The notes: generated from the letters alone by a model not told the origin. Numbered from the stretch's first letter, positions 1 to 10,590 are shown. The stretch is DNA of 48,890 nt from an uncultured Pelagibacteraceae bacterium (GCA_902518955.1 CABYIR010000002.1:1-48890), one strand, 5' to 3'. Numbers and translations are program-made.

Positions 1-427
1 TACACAAAAAGACATAAAAAGATTCACAAAGAAGAATGAGTTAATCATTTTATGTGGCAGATATGAAGGCATCGATCAAAGGGTCTTAGATTTCTATAAA
101 TTTGATGAATATAGTTTGGGCGATTATATCCTTGCTGGGGGCGAAGTTGCAGCTCAAACGGTTATTGAGGCAGCTGTGAGGTTATTACCTGGAACACTGG
201 GTGATAAGGAGTCCTTAAAAGATGAGAGTTTTAGCCAAGATCTACTTGAATTTCCTCAATATACCAGACCCAGAATATGGAAGAACTTAAAGATTCCTGA
301 AGAGCTTCAATCTGGCAATCATAAGTTAATTTCTGAATGGAGGATGAAAAACTCACTTAAATTAACCCAAAAAATAAGGCCAGATTTATTGAAAAAATAC
401 AAAAAAAACAAGACAACAAAGAAATAA
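1..427 (+). CDS. trmD: tRNA (guanine-N1-)-methyltransferase TrmD, 3' part
   Basis: This is the C-terminal part of TrmD, which methylates G37 of tRNAs that read CNN codons, using SAM. The reading frame is open from base 2, so the gene begins upstream of the window; the internal ATG at 116 is not the start. The SPOUT trefoil-knot signature is visible as LCGRYEGID followed by SLGDYILAGGE, and the C-terminal domain keeps YTRP and the SGNH...WR motif. A basic, lysine-rich tail ends the protein. It sits 27 nt before rplS, the usual bacterial rpsP-rimM-trmD-rplS order. Identification is secure; only the 5' part is missing. Confidence 0.95.
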   Translation, partial: TQKDIKRFTKKNELIILCGRYEGIDQRVLDFYKFDEYSLGDYILAGGEVAAQTVIEAAVRLLPGTLGDKESLKDESFSQDLLEFPQYTRPRIWKNLKIPEELQSGNHKLISEWRMKNSLKLTQKIRPDLLKKYKKNKTTKK

Positions 428-454
428 AGTATTAAAACACCGATCGAGGAAACC

Positions 455-1015
455 ATGAATATCATTGAACAATTTGAAACAGATCAGATTAAGACATTAA
501 TTAAGGGTAAAAAAATTCCCCAGTTTCACCCAGGTGATACTGTAAAAGTTAATGTTAAGGTTAGAGAAGGAACCCGAGAAAGAATACAGGCTTTTGAAGG
601 TGTCTGTATCGCAAAAAAAAATAGAGGATTAAGCTCTTCTTTTACTGTAAGAAAAATTTCATTTGGTGAGGGTGTAGAGCGAGTATTTCCCATATTTAGC
701 CCCTCTATCGACTCAGTAGAGTTAGTTAGAAGCGGACAAGTTAGAAGAGCTAAATTATACTATTTAAGAGATCTTACTGGTAAGAAAGCCAGAATCGTTG
801 AAAGAATGAGAAGTAAACAGCCTGACCTTGCAAGTTTATTTATTTCTGAAAATGATGAAGTTCTTGAAGAAGAATATTTAACTGAGGAAGCTTCTTCTGA
901 AGAATCAAATGATGAAAATTCTGAAGCTAATGTTGCTGAAACAGAACAATCAGACTTAGAAGAAACTACTCAAGAAGAAAAAACCGAAGATAAAGCTGAA
1001 GAACTGAAAGATTAG
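455..1015 (+). CDS. rplS: Large ribosomal subunit protein L19 with acidic C-terminal extension
   Basis: Ribosomal protein L19 lies at the interface of the 30S and 50S subunits. Residues 1-118 are a complete L19 core ([43 protein letters not shown]). The protein is 186 residues, against about 115 for typical L19. The extra 65 or so residues are almost all Glu, Asp, Ser, Asn and Thr, a strongly acidic and probably disordered tail. Extended L19 proteins are known in alphaproteobacteria, but the acidity of this one is striking. The ATG follows a GAGG at about 446-449. It is probably co-transcribed with trmD and ends 36 nt before leuC. Confidence 0.95.
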   Translation: MNIIEQFETDQIKTLIKGKKIPQFHPGDTVKVNVKVREGTRERIQAFEGVCIAKKNRGLSSSFTVRKISFGEGVERVFPIFSPSIDSVELVRSGQVRRAKLYYLRDLTGKKARIVERMRSKQPDLASLFISENDEVLEEEYLTEEASSEESNDENSEANVAETEQSDLEETTQEEKTEDKAEELKD

Positions 1016-1051
1016 TCTTTCAGCTTCAAACTTAACATTTTTGATTTGCTT

Positions 1052-2455
1052 ATGAGTACTCCAAAAACAATATACGATAAGATATGGGAAAGTCACATTG
1101 TAGATACCAATGATGATGGAACTACTATTCTATATATAGATAGACATCTTGTTCATGAAGTAACAAGTCCACAGGCATTTGAAGGTCTTAAATTATCTGG
1201 ACGTAAAGTCAGACGTCCTGAGTTTACTCTAGCAACAGCAGATCATAATGTTCCAACGGTAGATAGAGATAAAGGTATAGCTGATCCAGACTCTAAACTT
1301 CAAGTGGAAACATTAGAAATGAATGCAAAAGAAAATAATATCACATATTTGCCGATGACCGATAAGCGTCAAGGGATAGTTCATATTGTTGGTCCAGAGC
1401 AAGGCTTTACTCAACCAGGAATGACGATAGTTTGTGGAGATAGTCATACCTCAACTCATGGTGCCTTTGGAGCATTGGCATGGGGAATAGGAACATCAGA
1501 AGTTGAACATACACTTGCAACTCAAACACTTGTTCAAACTAAAGCAAAAAATATGTGCATTAAAATTACTGGTAAAGTTGTTGAAGGAGTTACTGGAAAA
1601 GATATTGTTTTAGCAATTATAAGAAAGATAGGGACTGCTGGTGGAACAGGCTATGTCATCGAATATACTGGTGAGGCAATTAGAAATCTTTCCATGGAAG
1701 GTAGGATGACTGTTTGTAATATGTCTATTGAGGCAGGAGCAAGAGCTGGCTTAATAAGTCCAGATGAAAAAACATTTGAATATCTTAGAGGAAGACCTTT
1801 AGCACCGAAAGGTGAAGTTTTTGAAGATGCAGTTAATTATTGGAAATCATTAGCTACTGATGAAGGTGCCCACTATGATTCAGTTGTTGAAGTTAAAGCA
1901 GATGAAATAATTCCACAAATTACATGGGGCACAAGCCCTGAAGATGTTGTTTCCATAGACGGATTTGTTCCAGATCCTGAAAATGAAAAAAATGCTGACA
2001 AAAAGAAATCAATTGAGAGAGCGCTTGATTATATGGGCTTAGAGCCAAACATGCCTGTTAATGAAATTAAAATAGATAAAGTTTTCATCGGGTCTTGTAC
2101 CAATGGAAGAATAGAAGATCTAAGAGCTGTGTCACAAATTGCAAAAGGCCGAAAAGTTGAAAAAGGTGTTCATGCTATGATTGTTCCTGGCTCTGGGTTG
2201 GTTAAAGAGCAAGCAGAAAGAGAAGGCTTAGATAAGATTTTCATTGAAGCAGGTTTTGATTGGAGAGATCCAGGATGTTCAATGTGCTTAGCTATGAATG
2301 CAGATAAGTTACAGCCTCAAGAAAGGTGTGCTTCAACTTCTAATCGAAATTTTGAAGGCAGGCAAGGTAGAGGCGGTAGAACCCATTTAATGAGTCCTCA
2401 AATGGCAGCAGCAGCGGCAATCAGAGGTAAGCTTACTGATTTTAGAGATCTTTAA
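1052..2455 (+). CDS. leuC: 3-isopropylmalate dehydratase large subunit
   Basis: LeuC carries the 4Fe-4S cluster of isopropylmalate isomerase, which converts 2- to 3-isopropylmalate in leucine synthesis. Aconitase-family signatures are clear: [20 protein letters not shown], and the three cluster cysteines in SCTNGR and GCSMC. The family ending [18 protein letters not shown] is present. I chose the ATG at 1052 (protein begins [12 protein letters not shown], as in relatives) over an in-frame TTG two codons earlier, giving 467 residues, the usual length. The stop overlaps the leuD start by one base (TAATG), so the two subunits are translationally coupled. Confidence 0.96.
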   Translation: MSTPKTIYDKIWESHIVDTNDDGTTILYIDRHLVHEVTSPQAFEGLKLSGRKVRRPEFTLATADHNVPTVDRDKGIADPDSKLQVETLEMNAKENNITYLPMTDKRQGIVHIVGPEQGFTQPGMTIVCGDSHTSTHGAFGALAWGIGTSEVEHTLATQTLVQTKAKNMCIKITGKVVEGVTGKDIVLAIIRKIGTAGGTGYVIEYTGEAIRNLSMEGRMTVCNMSIEAGARAGLISPDEKTFEYLRGRPLAPKGEVFEDAVNYWKSLATDEGAHYDSVVEVKADEIIPQITWGTSPEDVVSIDGFVPDPENEKNADKKKSIERALDYMGLEPNMPVNEIKIDKVFIGSCTNGRIEDLRAVSQIAKGRKVEKGVHAMIVPGSGLVKEQAEREGLDKIFIEAGFDWRDPGCSMCLAMNADKLQPQERCASTSNRNFEGRQGRGGRTHLMSPQMAAAAAIRGKLTDFRDL

Positions 2456-3081
2456 TGGAAAAATTTAATAAACTCAGCGGTCATGCAATACCACTACGTA
2501 TAACTAATGTGGATACTGATATGATTATTCCAAAACAGTTCTTAAAAACAATCAAGCGAACTGGACTTGGGGAATTTTTATTCTACGAGTTAAGATATGA
2601 TCAAGATGGAAACAAAATTAGTTCTTTCGCCCTTAACCAGGAACATTATAAAGGCGCTAGTATACTTATAGCGGGTAAAAACTTTGGCTGTGGATCCTCT
2701 CGTGAGCATGCTCCGTGGTCTATAGCTGATTATGGAATTAAATGTATAATTGCGCCAAGTTATGCAGACATTTTTTATAACAATTGCTTCAAAAATGGAA
2801 TTTTGCCTATAATCCTTGATGAAGCAACAGTTTCAAGATTGCAGGACACATCCGACAGTATATTAAATTTCAATATAGATTTAGAAAAACAAAATATAAC
2901 TTTCCTAGAAAACAATGAAAAAAAAGAAATTAGTTTTGAAATCGATTCAGCTAAAAAGAAATGTTTGCTTGAAGGACTTGATGACATTGGTCTGACTTTA
3001 AATAAAGTAGCTTCAATTGGTCACTTTGAAGAAGGTCAAGAGAATGAAATTCCCTGGTTATATGGAAATAAATTAAAATGA
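2455..3081 (+). CDS. leuD: 3-isopropylmalate dehydratase small subunit
   Basis: LeuD is the swivel-domain partner of LeuC in isopropylmalate isomerase. The sequence shows [14 protein letters not shown] near the N terminus and the substrate-binding loop [15 protein letters not shown], both diagnostic. Its 208 residues are the normal length for the bacterial small subunit. The start shares one base with the leuC stop, and its own stop overlaps leuB by four bases (ATGA). leuC, leuD and leuB therefore form a tightly coupled unit. Confidence 0.96.
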   Translation: MEKFNKLSGHAIPLRITNVDTDMIIPKQFLKTIKRTGLGEFLFYELRYDQDGNKISSFALNQEHYKGASILIAGKNFGCGSSREHAPWSIADYGIKCIIAPSYADIFYNNCFKNGILPIILDEATVSRLQDTSDSILNFNIDLEKQNITFLENNEKKEISFEIDSAKKKCLLEGLDDIGLTLNKVASIGHFEEGQENEIPWLYGNKLK

Positions 3082-4202
3082 GTAAAAATTTTAAATTATT
3101 AATTCTTCCAGGTGATGGAATTGGTTCCGAGGTTATGATTGAGGTTGATAAAGTTATTTCTGTTATTTCATCAATGTTTAACATTCAATTTGATATTGAG
3201 AAAGATGATATTGGTGGTTCAGCATATGATCGTTATGGAGTTCCTCTGGCAGATGAGACACTAGAGAAAGCTAAATCTTCTCATGCAGTTCTACTTGGAG
3301 CAGTTGGTGGAGAAAAATGGGATAACTTAGATTTTTCTTTAAAGCCCGAGCAAGGGTTACTTAAAATTAGAAAAGAATTAGATTTATTTGCAAATCTTAG
3401 ACCAGCATTATGTTTTGAGTCCATGGTGGAAGCTTCTTCATTGAAGCCTCATCTAGTTTCAGGCCTTGATATAATGATTGTAAGAGAATTAACAGGTGGT
3501 GTTTATTTTGGAGAACCGAGGGGCATCGAAACTAAGAGTGATGGAAATCGAGTTGGTATAAATACTCAGGTGTATGAAACACACGAAATAAGAAGAGTTG
3601 CTAGAATTGCTTTTGAGTTAGCGCAAAAAAGGGATAATCGAGTTGTTTCTTGCGAAAAGTCTAATGTTATGGAATCAGGGATTCTTTGGAGAGAAGAGGT
3701 TCAGTATGTTCATGACAATGAATTTAATAATGTCTCACTTTCACATATGTATGCAGATAATTGTGCAATGCAGCTTGTAAGAAATCCAAAACAATTTGAT
3801 GTAATTGTTACAGACAATTTATTTGGAGATATTTTATCTGATGAAGCCTCAATGCTGACAGGATCCTTAGGAATGCTTCCATCTGCTTCATTGGGAGAAA
3901 TAGATCAAAATAACTTTAGAAAAGCTTTGTATGAACCAGTTCATGGATCAGCTCCTGATATAGCTGGTCAAGGTATTGCAAATCCAATTGCATCTATTTT
4001 AAGTTTTGCGATGTGCTTGAAGTATTCATTTAATATAGACAAAGCAGCTGATTTGATAAGTACAGCTGTTAATAAGGTTCTTGAAAATGGTTTTAAAACT
4101 AGTGATTTGCTTGGTGATGAAAATAAAAATCTTACTACTCAGGAAATGGGAGATGAAATCGTTAAACAAATATCTGATTTAGGTGTAAATAATGGATCAT
4201 AA
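3078..4202 (+). CDS. leuB: 3-isopropylmalate dehydrogenase
   Basis: LeuB oxidatively decarboxylates 3-isopropylmalate to 2-oxoisocaproate with NAD+, the third step of leucine synthesis. The N terminus [13 protein letters not shown], the arginine-bearing substrate loop LRPAL, the [15 protein letters not shown] motif and the metal-binding [16 protein letters not shown] are all present. The NAD-binding region [20 protein letters not shown] is that of LeuB rather than of isocitrate dehydrogenase. At 374 residues it is full length. It overlaps leuD by 4 nt and asd by 11 nt. Confidence 0.96.
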   Translation: MSKNFKLLILPGDGIGSEVMIEVDKVISVISSMFNIQFDIEKDDIGGSAYDRYGVPLADETLEKAKSSHAVLLGAVGGEKWDNLDFSLKPEQGLLKIRKELDLFANLRPALCFESMVEASSLKPHLVSGLDIMIVRELTGGVYFGEPRGIETKSDGNRVGINTQVYETHEIRRVARIAFELAQKRDNRVVSCEKSNVMESGILWREEVQYVHDNEFNNVSLSHMYADNCAMQLVRNPKQFDVIVTDNLFGDILSDEASMLTGSLGMLPSASLGEIDQNNFRKALYEPVHGSAPDIAGQGIANPIASILSFAMCLKYSFNIDKAADLISTAVNKVLENGFKTSDLLGDENKNLTTQEMGDEIVKQISDLGVNNGS

Positions 4203-5202
4203 GATTGCAATAGTTGGAGCGACAGGAAATGTTGGGCGTGAAATGCTTAACATTCTTCATGATAAAAAATTTAAATCTAAAAATATTTATCCAGTAGCTT
4301 CTAGTAGGAGCGCTGGTTCAAAAATAGATTTTGGCGATGAAGAATTAGTTGTTGAGGATATAGAAAATTTTGATGTTTCTAAGGTTAATATCGCACTCTT
4401 TTCTGCCGGATCAAGTACATCAGAAAAATGGGCACCTGTATTTGCAAATAAAAATTGTATTGTTATAGATAATTCAAGCCATTTTAGAATGGATGATGAT
4501 ATTCCACTTATTGTCCCTGAAGTGAATCCTGAAGATTTAAAAAATTTTAAAAATAAAAATATAATTGCTAATCCAAATTGCTCAACTATTCAATTAGTAG
4601 TTGCACTTAAACCACTTCATGAATTATCCAAAATTAAAAGTGTTATTGTTTCTACATATCAATCTGTATCTGGAGCAGGAAAGGCTGCAATGGATGAATT
4701 ATTTGATCAAACTAAAAATATGTTTTCAGATGATATAAAAGATAATGTGAACTTTACTAAGCCAATTGCTTTTAATGTAATTCCTCATATCGATAAATTT
4801 GAAGATGATGGGTATACAAAAGAAGAAACTAAAATGAGACAAGAAACAAATAAAATTCTTGATAGAAATATCAAAATCAGTGCCACGTGTGTACGAGTTC
4901 CCGTTTTCATCGGACATTCAGAAGCAGTTAATATTGAATTTGAAAATAAGGTATCTGTGGAAGAAGCTCGTCTTGCTATCAAGAATGCCAATGGCTGTAC
5001 TTTACTTGATGAAAGAGAAGATGGTGGATATGTTACTCCAAGAGAAAGTGCTGGAAACGATGACACTTATGTTTCAAGAATCAGAGAGGATAGTGCAATA
5101 AAAAATGGTTTATCAATATGGGTAGTATCTGATAATTTAAGAAAAGGCGCAGCTTTAAACACTATTCAAATTGCTGAAATGTTAATTGAGAGTTATCTGT
5201 AA
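4192..5202 (+). CDS. asd: Aspartate-semialdehyde dehydrogenase
   Basis: Asd reduces aspartyl phosphate to aspartate semialdehyde, the branch point to lysine/diaminopimelate, threonine and methionine. The NADP-binding [10 protein letters not shown] and the catalytic NPNCST motif with Cys130 are visible, and the protein has the usual 336 residues. It overlaps the end of leuB by 11 nt and ends 2 nt before the next gene, so it belongs to the leu transcription unit. The leuCDB-asd arrangement is common in proteobacteria. Confidence 0.95.
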   Translation: MDHKIAIVGATGNVGREMLNILHDKKFKSKNIYPVASSRSAGSKIDFGDEELVVEDIENFDVSKVNIALFSAGSSTSEKWAPVFANKNCIVIDNSSHFRMDDDIPLIVPEVNPEDLKNFKNKNIIANPNCSTIQLVVALKPLHELSKIKSVIVSTYQSVSGAGKAAMDELFDQTKNMFSDDIKDNVNFTKPIAFNVIPHIDKFEDDGYTKEETKMRQETNKILDRNIKISATCVRVPVFIGHSEAVNIEFENKVSVEEARLAIKNANGCTLLDEREDGGYVTPRESAGNDDTYVSRIREDSAIKNGLSIWVVSDNLRKGAALNTIQIAEMLIESYL

Positions 5203-5204
5203 AA

Positions 5205-7166
5205 ATGAGAAAAGATGTAAGAAAACCAAGAAGAAGTATACTTTATGTGCCTGGATCGAATGAAAAAGCTCTGAAGAAGTCGTCAACCCTTGATGTAGAT
5301 GCTTTAATTTATGATCTAGAAGATTCTGTAGCTTCAAACGCAAAGGAGAGTGCGCGAGACTCCTTAATTAAAATAATTAATTCTGGAGTAAATAAAGATA
5401 AAGAGCAGGTTGTTAGAATAAACTCATTAGATACTGATATAGGGAGAGATGATCTTAAAATTTTAGATCATTGTGCCCCTGATGCTATTTTGATCCCAAA
5501 AGTTAATAGTGCAGATGATGTCATTGAATGTGAGAAATTAATAAACAATGGAGATATCAAAATATGGGTAATGATGGAAACCGCTCTTTCAATTGTGAAT
5601 GCATATGAAATTGCAAAAGTATCCAAAACTCTTAAATGTTTTGTGATGGGGACCAATGATCTATCGACAGAACTAGGCATTGAAGAAGATCTTAAGAGGA
5701 CAGCTCTTCAAACTAGTTTTGAAAAATGCATGATGGCTTCAAAAGCTTATAAAATTTCAATATTAGATGGAGTTTTTAATGACATTAAAGACAGTGAAGG
5801 ATTTGAACAAGAGTGCGTTTACAGTCATGGGCTAGGATTTGATGGCAAGACTCTGATTCATCCTTCCCAAATAAGTATTTGTAATAAAATTTTTACACCA
5901 ACACCTGATCAATTAGAAAAGGCTCGAAGTATTGTAAGTGCTTTTGAAAAAGCTCGTAAAGAAGACCCTGAAGTTGGCGTGATTGTATTTGAAGGAAGTC
6001 AAATTGAAGAGCTTCATGTTGCACATGCAAGAAGAATTTTAGAAGCTGAAAAATTAATCATGGAAGTTTCAAAAGAAAATGAGTCTATTCCAATAGAAGT
6101 TAAAAGTGGTTCAAAATATAAAATAGGTAATTTTTTTGAGGATTTTTCAATGGGTCAGAAAATCTCTCATGCAACGCCAAGAACTATTACATTAGGAGAT
6201 TGTTCACTTTACACTGCTCTATACGGATCAAGGTTTGCCCTACACTCCTCAAATGAATTTGCAAAACAGCTTTCGCTTAAAGAGTCACCAGTTGATGATT
6301 TCTTATTATTTAATATTGCTTTTGGTAAAACTGTTCCTGATATCTCTTTAAATGCAATTGCAAATTTAGGATATGCTGAATGTAAATTCTTAAAACCTGC
6401 TTATCCTGGAGATACAATTACATCTCATTCTGAAGTAATTGGTTTAAAAGAAAATTCTAATGGTGACAATGGTGTCGTTTATGTCCATTCGACTGGATTG
6501 AATCAAAAAAATGAAGCTGTAATTGATTATAAGAGATGGGTTATGGTTCGTAAAAAAAATAAAAGTCTTCCTAAAATAGAAACTGTAATTCCTAAATTAA
6601 ATTCAGAAGTGACAAAAGAAGAAGTTATATCAATTTCAAAAGATTATCAGTTTGAGATAAAAAATTATGATTTTACTGCTGCTGGATCAAATCTTGTATT
6701 TGAAGATTATAAAATAGATGAAAAAATAAATCATATTGATGGTATTACTGTAGAGGAAGCGGAGCATATGATGGCTACAAAACTATATCAGAATAATGCC
6801 AAGGTTCATTTCAATCATTTTGTTGAAAAGGGTGGTCGATTCGGTAAACGAATTGTCTACGGTGGTCATGTTATCAGTTTGACCAGATCAATATCTTTCA
6901 ATGGACTATCAAATGCATTTAAGATAATTGCTATAAATGGAGGAACACATGCATCCCCATGCTTTGCAGGTAAAACTGTTTTTGCATGGAGTAAAATTAT
7001 AGAAAAAGTTGACGTTTCAGACACTCTTGGTGCGTTACGCATTAGGACTAATGGTCTTGGAGATGCTCAGCCATATCAGTTTCAACACCAAGATCAAAAT
7101 GGAAAATTTAATTCTGATGTCCTCTTAAGTCTAGACTACTGGGTGCTTGTTCCAAAAAAAATATAG
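5205..7166 (+). CDS. Fused CitE-type acyl-CoA lyase / MaoC-type hydratase (malyl-CoA lyase + mesaconyl-CoA hydratase)
   Basis: This is a two-domain protein of 653 residues. Residues 1 to about 295 are an HpcH/HpaI-CitE lyase: RRSILYVPGSNEKALKK at the start, DALIYDLEDSV, probable Mg2+ ligands Glu125 (MMETA) and Asp152 (GTNDLS), and GFDGKTLIHPSQI. From about residue 305 to the end it is a double hot-dog MaoC hydratase of the mesaconyl-CoA hydratase type: HATPRTITLGD, ALYGSRFALHSS, GKTVPDISLNAIANLGYAE, GRFGKRIVYGGHVISLTRS. Family knowledge says the lyase cleaves (3-methyl)malyl-CoA to glyoxylate plus acetyl- or propionyl-CoA, and the hydratase interconverts mesaconyl-CoA and 3-methylmalyl-CoA. 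The exact substrates here are inferred. The length matches the sum of the two separate enzymes and the frame is unbroken. It lies 2 nt after asd and 41 nt before sdhC. Confidence 0.85.
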   Translation: MRKDVRKPRRSILYVPGSNEKALKKSSTLDVDALIYDLEDSVASNAKESARDSLIKIINSGVNKDKEQVVRINSLDTDIGRDDLKILDHCAPDAILIPKVNSADDVIECEKLINNGDIKIWVMMETALSIVNAYEIAKVSKTLKCFVMGTNDLSTELGIEEDLKRTALQTSFEKCMMASKAYKISILDGVFNDIKDSEGFEQECVYSHGLGFDGKTLIHPSQISICNKIFTPTPDQLEKARSIVSAFEKARKEDPEVGVIVFEGSQIEELHVAHARRILEAEKLIMEVSKENESIPIEVKSGSKYKIGNFFEDFSMGQKISHATPRTITLGDCSLYTALYGSRFALHSSNEFAKQLSLKESPVDDFLLFNIAFGKTVPDISLNAIANLGYAECKFLKPAYPGDTITSHSEVIGLKENSNGDNGVVYVHSTGLNQKNEAVIDYKRWVMVRKKNKSLPKIETVIPKLNSEVTKEEVISISKDYQFEIKNYDFTAAGSNLVFEDYKIDEKINHIDGITVEEAEHMMATKLYQNNAKVHFNHFVEKGGRFGKRIVYGGHVISLTRSISFNGLSNAFKIIAINGGTHASPCFAGKTVFAWSKIIEKVDVSDTLGALRIRTNGLGDAQPYQFQHQDQNGKFNSDVLLSLDYWVLVPKKI

Positions 7167-7171
7167 ATTAA

Positions 7172-7200
7172 TTTCTTTAAATTTGAGAATTTGATATAAT
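7172..7200 (+). promoter_or_regulatory. Candidate promoter of sdhCDAB
   Basis: A perfect TATAAT lies at 7195-7200 with a weak TTTCTT 17 bp upstream (7172-7177). Transcription would begin about 7206-7208, at or next to the sdhC ATG, which predicts a leaderless or nearly leaderless message. TATAAT is frequent by chance in DNA this AT-rich, so this is only a candidate. Confidence 0.35.
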
Positions 7201-7207
7201 AAAAATC

Positions 7208-7585
7208 ATGAATAGTCCTCTATCACCTCATCTTCAAATATATCGTTGGCAAACTACATCTTTACTATCCATTCTTCATAGAATATCAGGAGTAGTTTCA
7301 TCATTAGGATCAATGATTATAATAATTTATTTATTATCAATTGGACTAGGCGAAGATACTTTTAAATTAGTTATTTCAATTTCAGACAATATTTTCATAA
7401 GAACTGTTCTTATAGGCTTATCGTTTTGTATATTTTTTTATATATTTAGTAGTATCCGGCACTTGCTTTGGGATTATGGTTATGGTCTGGATTTGAATGT
7501 TGCAAAGATAACAGGCTGGACTGCTTTATCTGTTGCTGTGATTCTTACTATATGTTTTTGGATAATATTATACGGAGTAATTTAA
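7208..7585 (+). CDS. sdhC: Succinate dehydrogenase cytochrome b556 subunit
   Basis: SdhC is one of two membrane anchors of complex II and helps bind heme b and ubiquinone. The N-terminal SPLSPHLQIYRW and HRISG signatures and the SIRHLLWDYG segment with a probable heme-ligand histidine are typical. Three hydrophobic helices are visible in its 125 residues. It is the first gene of sdhC-D-A-B, with only 3 nt between it and sdhD. Confidence 0.93.
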   Translation: MNSPLSPHLQIYRWQTTSLLSILHRISGVVSSLGSMIIIIYLLSIGLGEDTFKLVISISDNIFIRTVLIGLSFCIFFYIFSSIRHLLWDYGYGLDLNVAKITGWTALSVAVILTICFWIILYGVI

Positions 7586-7588
7586 TTT

Positions 7589-7918
7589 ATGCCATCAGCT
7601 CGTAATATATGGAAGTTGCATAAATATAGCTCAATTGCTCTATTACCCTTTATTGCATATTTACTAATATCCATCCTAAGGTTTTCAAGACTTTCGTATG
7701 AGCAAATTTTACTTGAAATATCTGGTACTTGGTCAATTTTCTTTATATTGATTTTTATGATTTTAGGCATATTTCATATGAATACAGGCGTAAATGAAAT
7801 TATGGATGATTATGTTCATGATCCTAAGGTTCATAAACTGCTAAAGATTTTGATATCATCATTCTTTACTGGTATTTCATTATTTGTCTGTCTATCGATT
7901 TTAATGATACTTTTGTAA
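7589..7918 (+). CDS. sdhD: Succinate dehydrogenase hydrophobic anchor subunit
   Basis: SdhD is the second membrane anchor of succinate:ubiquinone oxidoreductase. The 109-residue protein has three predicted transmembrane helices and the weak but diagnostic segment HMNTGVNEIMDDYVHD, which holds the heme-ligand histidine and the Asp-Tyr pair near the quinone site. SdhD proteins diverge quickly, so the call also rests on its position between sdhC and sdhA. Confidence 0.88.
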   Translation: MPSARNIWKLHKYSSIALLPFIAYLLISILRFSRLSYEQILLEISGTWSIFFILIFMILGIFHMNTGVNEIMDDYVHDPKVHKLLKILISSFFTGISLFVCLSILMILL

Positions 7919-7924
7919 CTTATT

Positions 7925-9700
7925 ATGAAATACGAAATTGAATACCATGATTATGATGTTGTAGTTGTTGGAGCTGGAGGCTCCGGTCTTCGAGCAACTG
8001 TTGGAGCTGTAGAAAATGGGTATAAGACAGCTTGTATTTCAAAAGTATTTCCAACCAGAAGTCATACAGTCGCAGCGCAAGGTGGAATATCTGCGGCGTT
8101 AGGAAATATGGGTGATGATGATTGGCGTTGGCACATGTATGATACTGTAAAAGGGTCTGATTGGCTTGGTGATCAAGATGCTATTGAGTATTTATGTAAA
8201 AATGCTCCAAAGGCTGTTTTAGAATTAGAGAATTATGGAGTACCGTTCAGTAGAACTGAGGATGGTAAAATATATCAAAGAGCATTTGGTGGAATGACAA
8301 AAAATTATGGCGAAGGTACTGCTCAAAGAACTTGCGCTGCTGCTGATAGAACGGGTCATGCAATTATTCATACTCTATATGGTCAATCACTTAAACATGG
8401 CGTTGATTATTATATTGAATACTTTGCTCTTGATTTAATCATGGTCAATGGTGAATGTAGAGGTGTAGTTACATGGTGTCTAGAAGATGGAAAGATTCAT
8501 GTTTTTAATGCAAAGTCGACCGTTCTGGCGACTGGTGGGTATGGAAGAGTATATTTCTCAGCTACTTCAGCGCATACATGTACAGGTGATGGTAATGCAA
8601 TGGTATTGAGAGCAGGACTTCCTTTACAGGATATGGAGTTTGTCCAATTTCATCCTACTGGTGTTTACGGTGTAGGTTGTTTGATTACTGAAGGTGCTCG
8701 AGGTGAAGGTGGTTATTTAGTAAACAGTGAAGGCGAAAGGTTTATGGAGAGGTATGCTCCCTCTGCAAAAGATTTAGCTTCCAGAGACGTAGTCTCGCGA
8801 TCAATAACAAAAGAGTTAATTGAAGGTAGAGGCGTTGGTTCAAACAAAGACCATGTCTATTTACATTTAGATCATCTTGAACCAAAAGTTTTAAATGAGA
8901 GACTACCTGGTATTTCTGAGTCTGCAAAAGTATTTGCTGGTGTGGATGTGACTAAAGCTCCGATCCCAGTAATTCCAACAGTACATTATAATATGGGTGG
9001 CATTCCAACAAATTTCCATGGTGAAGTGATGACTTCTGTAAATGGAGAGGAAGTTCCTGTCCCAGGCCTTATGGCAATTGGTGAAGCTGCATGTGTGTCT
9101 GTTCATGGAGCAAATCGGCTTGGCTCAAATTCTCTAATTGATCTTGTTGTATTTGGTAAAGCTGCAGCAGATCGCATTAATGATACGGTATCAAAAACTG
9201 ATCCAAATAAAGAAATTGATCATAGCGCAGTCGATAAAATTCTTGACCGTTTTGATAAGATTAGGAATTCAAACGGAGCAACTCCTACTTCACAACTGAG
9301 AGATAAAATGCAGAAAGTTATGCAAAATCATTGTGCAGTATTTAGAGATGATGAAATTTTATCAGAAGGTAAGAAAAAAATTGAAGAAATATGGCTTGAA
9401 TCAAATGATATCTCAGTAACTGATAAATCACTTGTATGGAACACAGATCTACTTGAAACATTAGAATATGAAAATCTTATCGCCCAGGCTGTTGTTACAA
9501 TGAATTCTGCACACAATAGAAAAGAAAGTAGAGGAGCGCATGCTCGTGAAGATTATAAAGAAAGAGATGATAAAAACTGGATGGTTCATACGTTAGCATG
9601 GACTAACGATAAAGAGTGCAATTTAGATTATCGTTCAGTGCATGAATATACATTGTCAAATGAAGTTAAATATATTGAGCCTAAAGCGAGAGTTTACTAA
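7925..9700 (+). CDS. sdhA: Succinate dehydrogenase flavoprotein subunit
   Basis: SdhA oxidises succinate to fumarate on a covalently bound FAD. Visible motifs are the FAD-binding [11 protein letters not shown], the flavinylation histidine in SHTVAAQGG, the substrate and catalytic region QFHPTGVYG...[17 protein letters not shown], and [17 protein letters not shown]. The C terminus has [11 protein letters not shown]. Its 591 residues are full length. Its stop codon shares one base with the sdhB start. Confidence 0.97.
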   Translation: MKYEIEYHDYDVVVVGAGGSGLRATVGAVENGYKTACISKVFPTRSHTVAAQGGISAALGNMGDDDWRWHMYDTVKGSDWLGDQDAIEYLCKNAPKAVLELENYGVPFSRTEDGKIYQRAFGGMTKNYGEGTAQRTCAAADRTGHAIIHTLYGQSLKHGVDYYIEYFALDLIMVNGECRGVVTWCLEDGKIHVFNAKSTVLATGGYGRVYFSATSAHTCTGDGNAMVLRAGLPLQDMEFVQFHPTGVYGVGCLITEGARGEGGYLVNSEGERFMERYAPSAKDLASRDVVSRSITKELIEGRGVGSNKDHVYLHLDHLEPKVLNERLPGISESAKVFAGVDVTKAPIPVIPTVHYNMGGIPTNFHGEVMTSVNGEEVPVPGLMAIGEAACVSVHGANRLGSNSLIDLVVFGKAAADRINDTVSKTDPNKEIDHSAVDKILDRFDKIRNSNGATPTSQLRDKMQKVMQNHCAVFRDDEILSEGKKKIEEIWLESNDISVTDKSLVWNTDLLETLEYENLIAQAVVTMNSAHNRKESRGAHAREDYKERDDKNWMVHTLAWTNDKECNLDYRSVHEYTLSNEVKYIEPKARVY

Positions 9701-10473
9701 TGGTTCAGTTTAATCTTCCTGATAATTCCAAGCTTGTAAAAGGTGAAGATTATTTATTACCTGACGATATAAAAAATAAGAAAAAAATCTCAATATACAG
9801 ATGGTCTCCAGATGATGATAAAAATCCAAGAATGGATAGTTATGAAGTAGATTTGGACAATTGTGGTCCTATGGTTTTAGACGCAATAATGAAAATCAAA
9901 AATGAAATAGATCCAACATTAACTTTTAGAAGATCATGCCGGGAGGGAATATGTGGATCTTGCGCAATGAATATTGATGGCACCAACACATTAGCATGCA
10001 CAAAGCCAATTGAGGATGTTAAAAAAGAAATTAAAATTTATCCTTTGCCCCACATGCCTGTTATTAAAGATTTAGTTACAAACCTAAAGACTTTATATAA
10101 GCAATTGGCTTCTATTAAGCCATGGTTAAACATTACAAAAAAATCTGGCACTGATGAGAATTTGCAATCAAGAGAAGAAAGAGCAAAGTTAGACGGTCTG
10201 TACGAATGTATTTTATGTGCCTGTTGTTCTACATCATGCCCAAGTTATTGGTGGAATAGTGATAAATATCTTGGTCCTGCAGTACTATTACAATCATATA
10301 GGTGGCTTCAGGATAGTAGAGATGAGTTACGGAGAGAAAGATTAGAAGAGTTAGATGATGCTTTCAAGGTTTATAGATGTCACACAATTATGAATTGCAC
10401 TCAAACTTGTCCAAAAGGTCTAAATCCAGCTGAGGCTATTTCAGGCATCAAAAGAATGATTGCCTCCAGATAA
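9700..10473 (+). CDS. sdhB: Succinate dehydrogenase iron-sulfur subunit
   Basis: SdhB passes electrons from FAD to quinone through 2Fe-2S, 4Fe-4S and 3Fe-4S clusters. The 2Fe-2S ligands are in [13 protein letters not shown] plus a later cysteine (NTLACTKP). The other clusters are bound by [16 protein letters not shown] and [17 protein letters not shown]. At 257 residues it is full length. Translation is coupled to sdhA through the TAATG overlap. Confidence 0.97.
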   Translation: MVQFNLPDNSKLVKGEDYLLPDDIKNKKKISIYRWSPDDDKNPRMDSYEVDLDNCGPMVLDAIMKIKNEIDPTLTFRRSCREGICGSCAMNIDGTNTLACTKPIEDVKKEIKIYPLPHMPVIKDLVTNLKTLYKQLASIKPWLNITKKSGTDENLQSREERAKLDGLYECILCACCSTSCPSYWWNSDKYLGPAVLLQSYRWLQDSRDELRRERLEELDDAFKVYRCHTIMNCTQTCPKGLNPAEAISGIKRMIASR

Positions 10474-10493
10474 TTTACGAATTTTTATACTAC

Positions 10494-10536
10494 AGTTATT
10501 TGAAGACTAAGACTTATTAGCAATAAGGAAATAACT
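10494..10536. repeat. Nested inverted repeat after sdhB
   Basis: AGTTATTT (10494-10501) is complementary to AAATAACT (10529-10536), and inside it CTTATT (10513-10518) pairs with AATAAG (10522-10527) around a 3-nt loop. No T-run follows on either strand, so it is not a classic terminator. It could stabilise the 3' end of the sdh message. Confidence 0.5.
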
Positions 10537-10590
10537 ATAAAAGCAGTTGAGAAAAAATTTATCATTTTTTTAGTTCCATTATTATTAGTT

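Noticed and set aside
5205-7166. Two separate genes merged by a misread stop
   Set aside because: The linker between the domains (about residues 285-305) reads smoothly as Lys/Glu/Ser-rich sequence, with no internal start with a ribosome-binding site at the hydratase domain.
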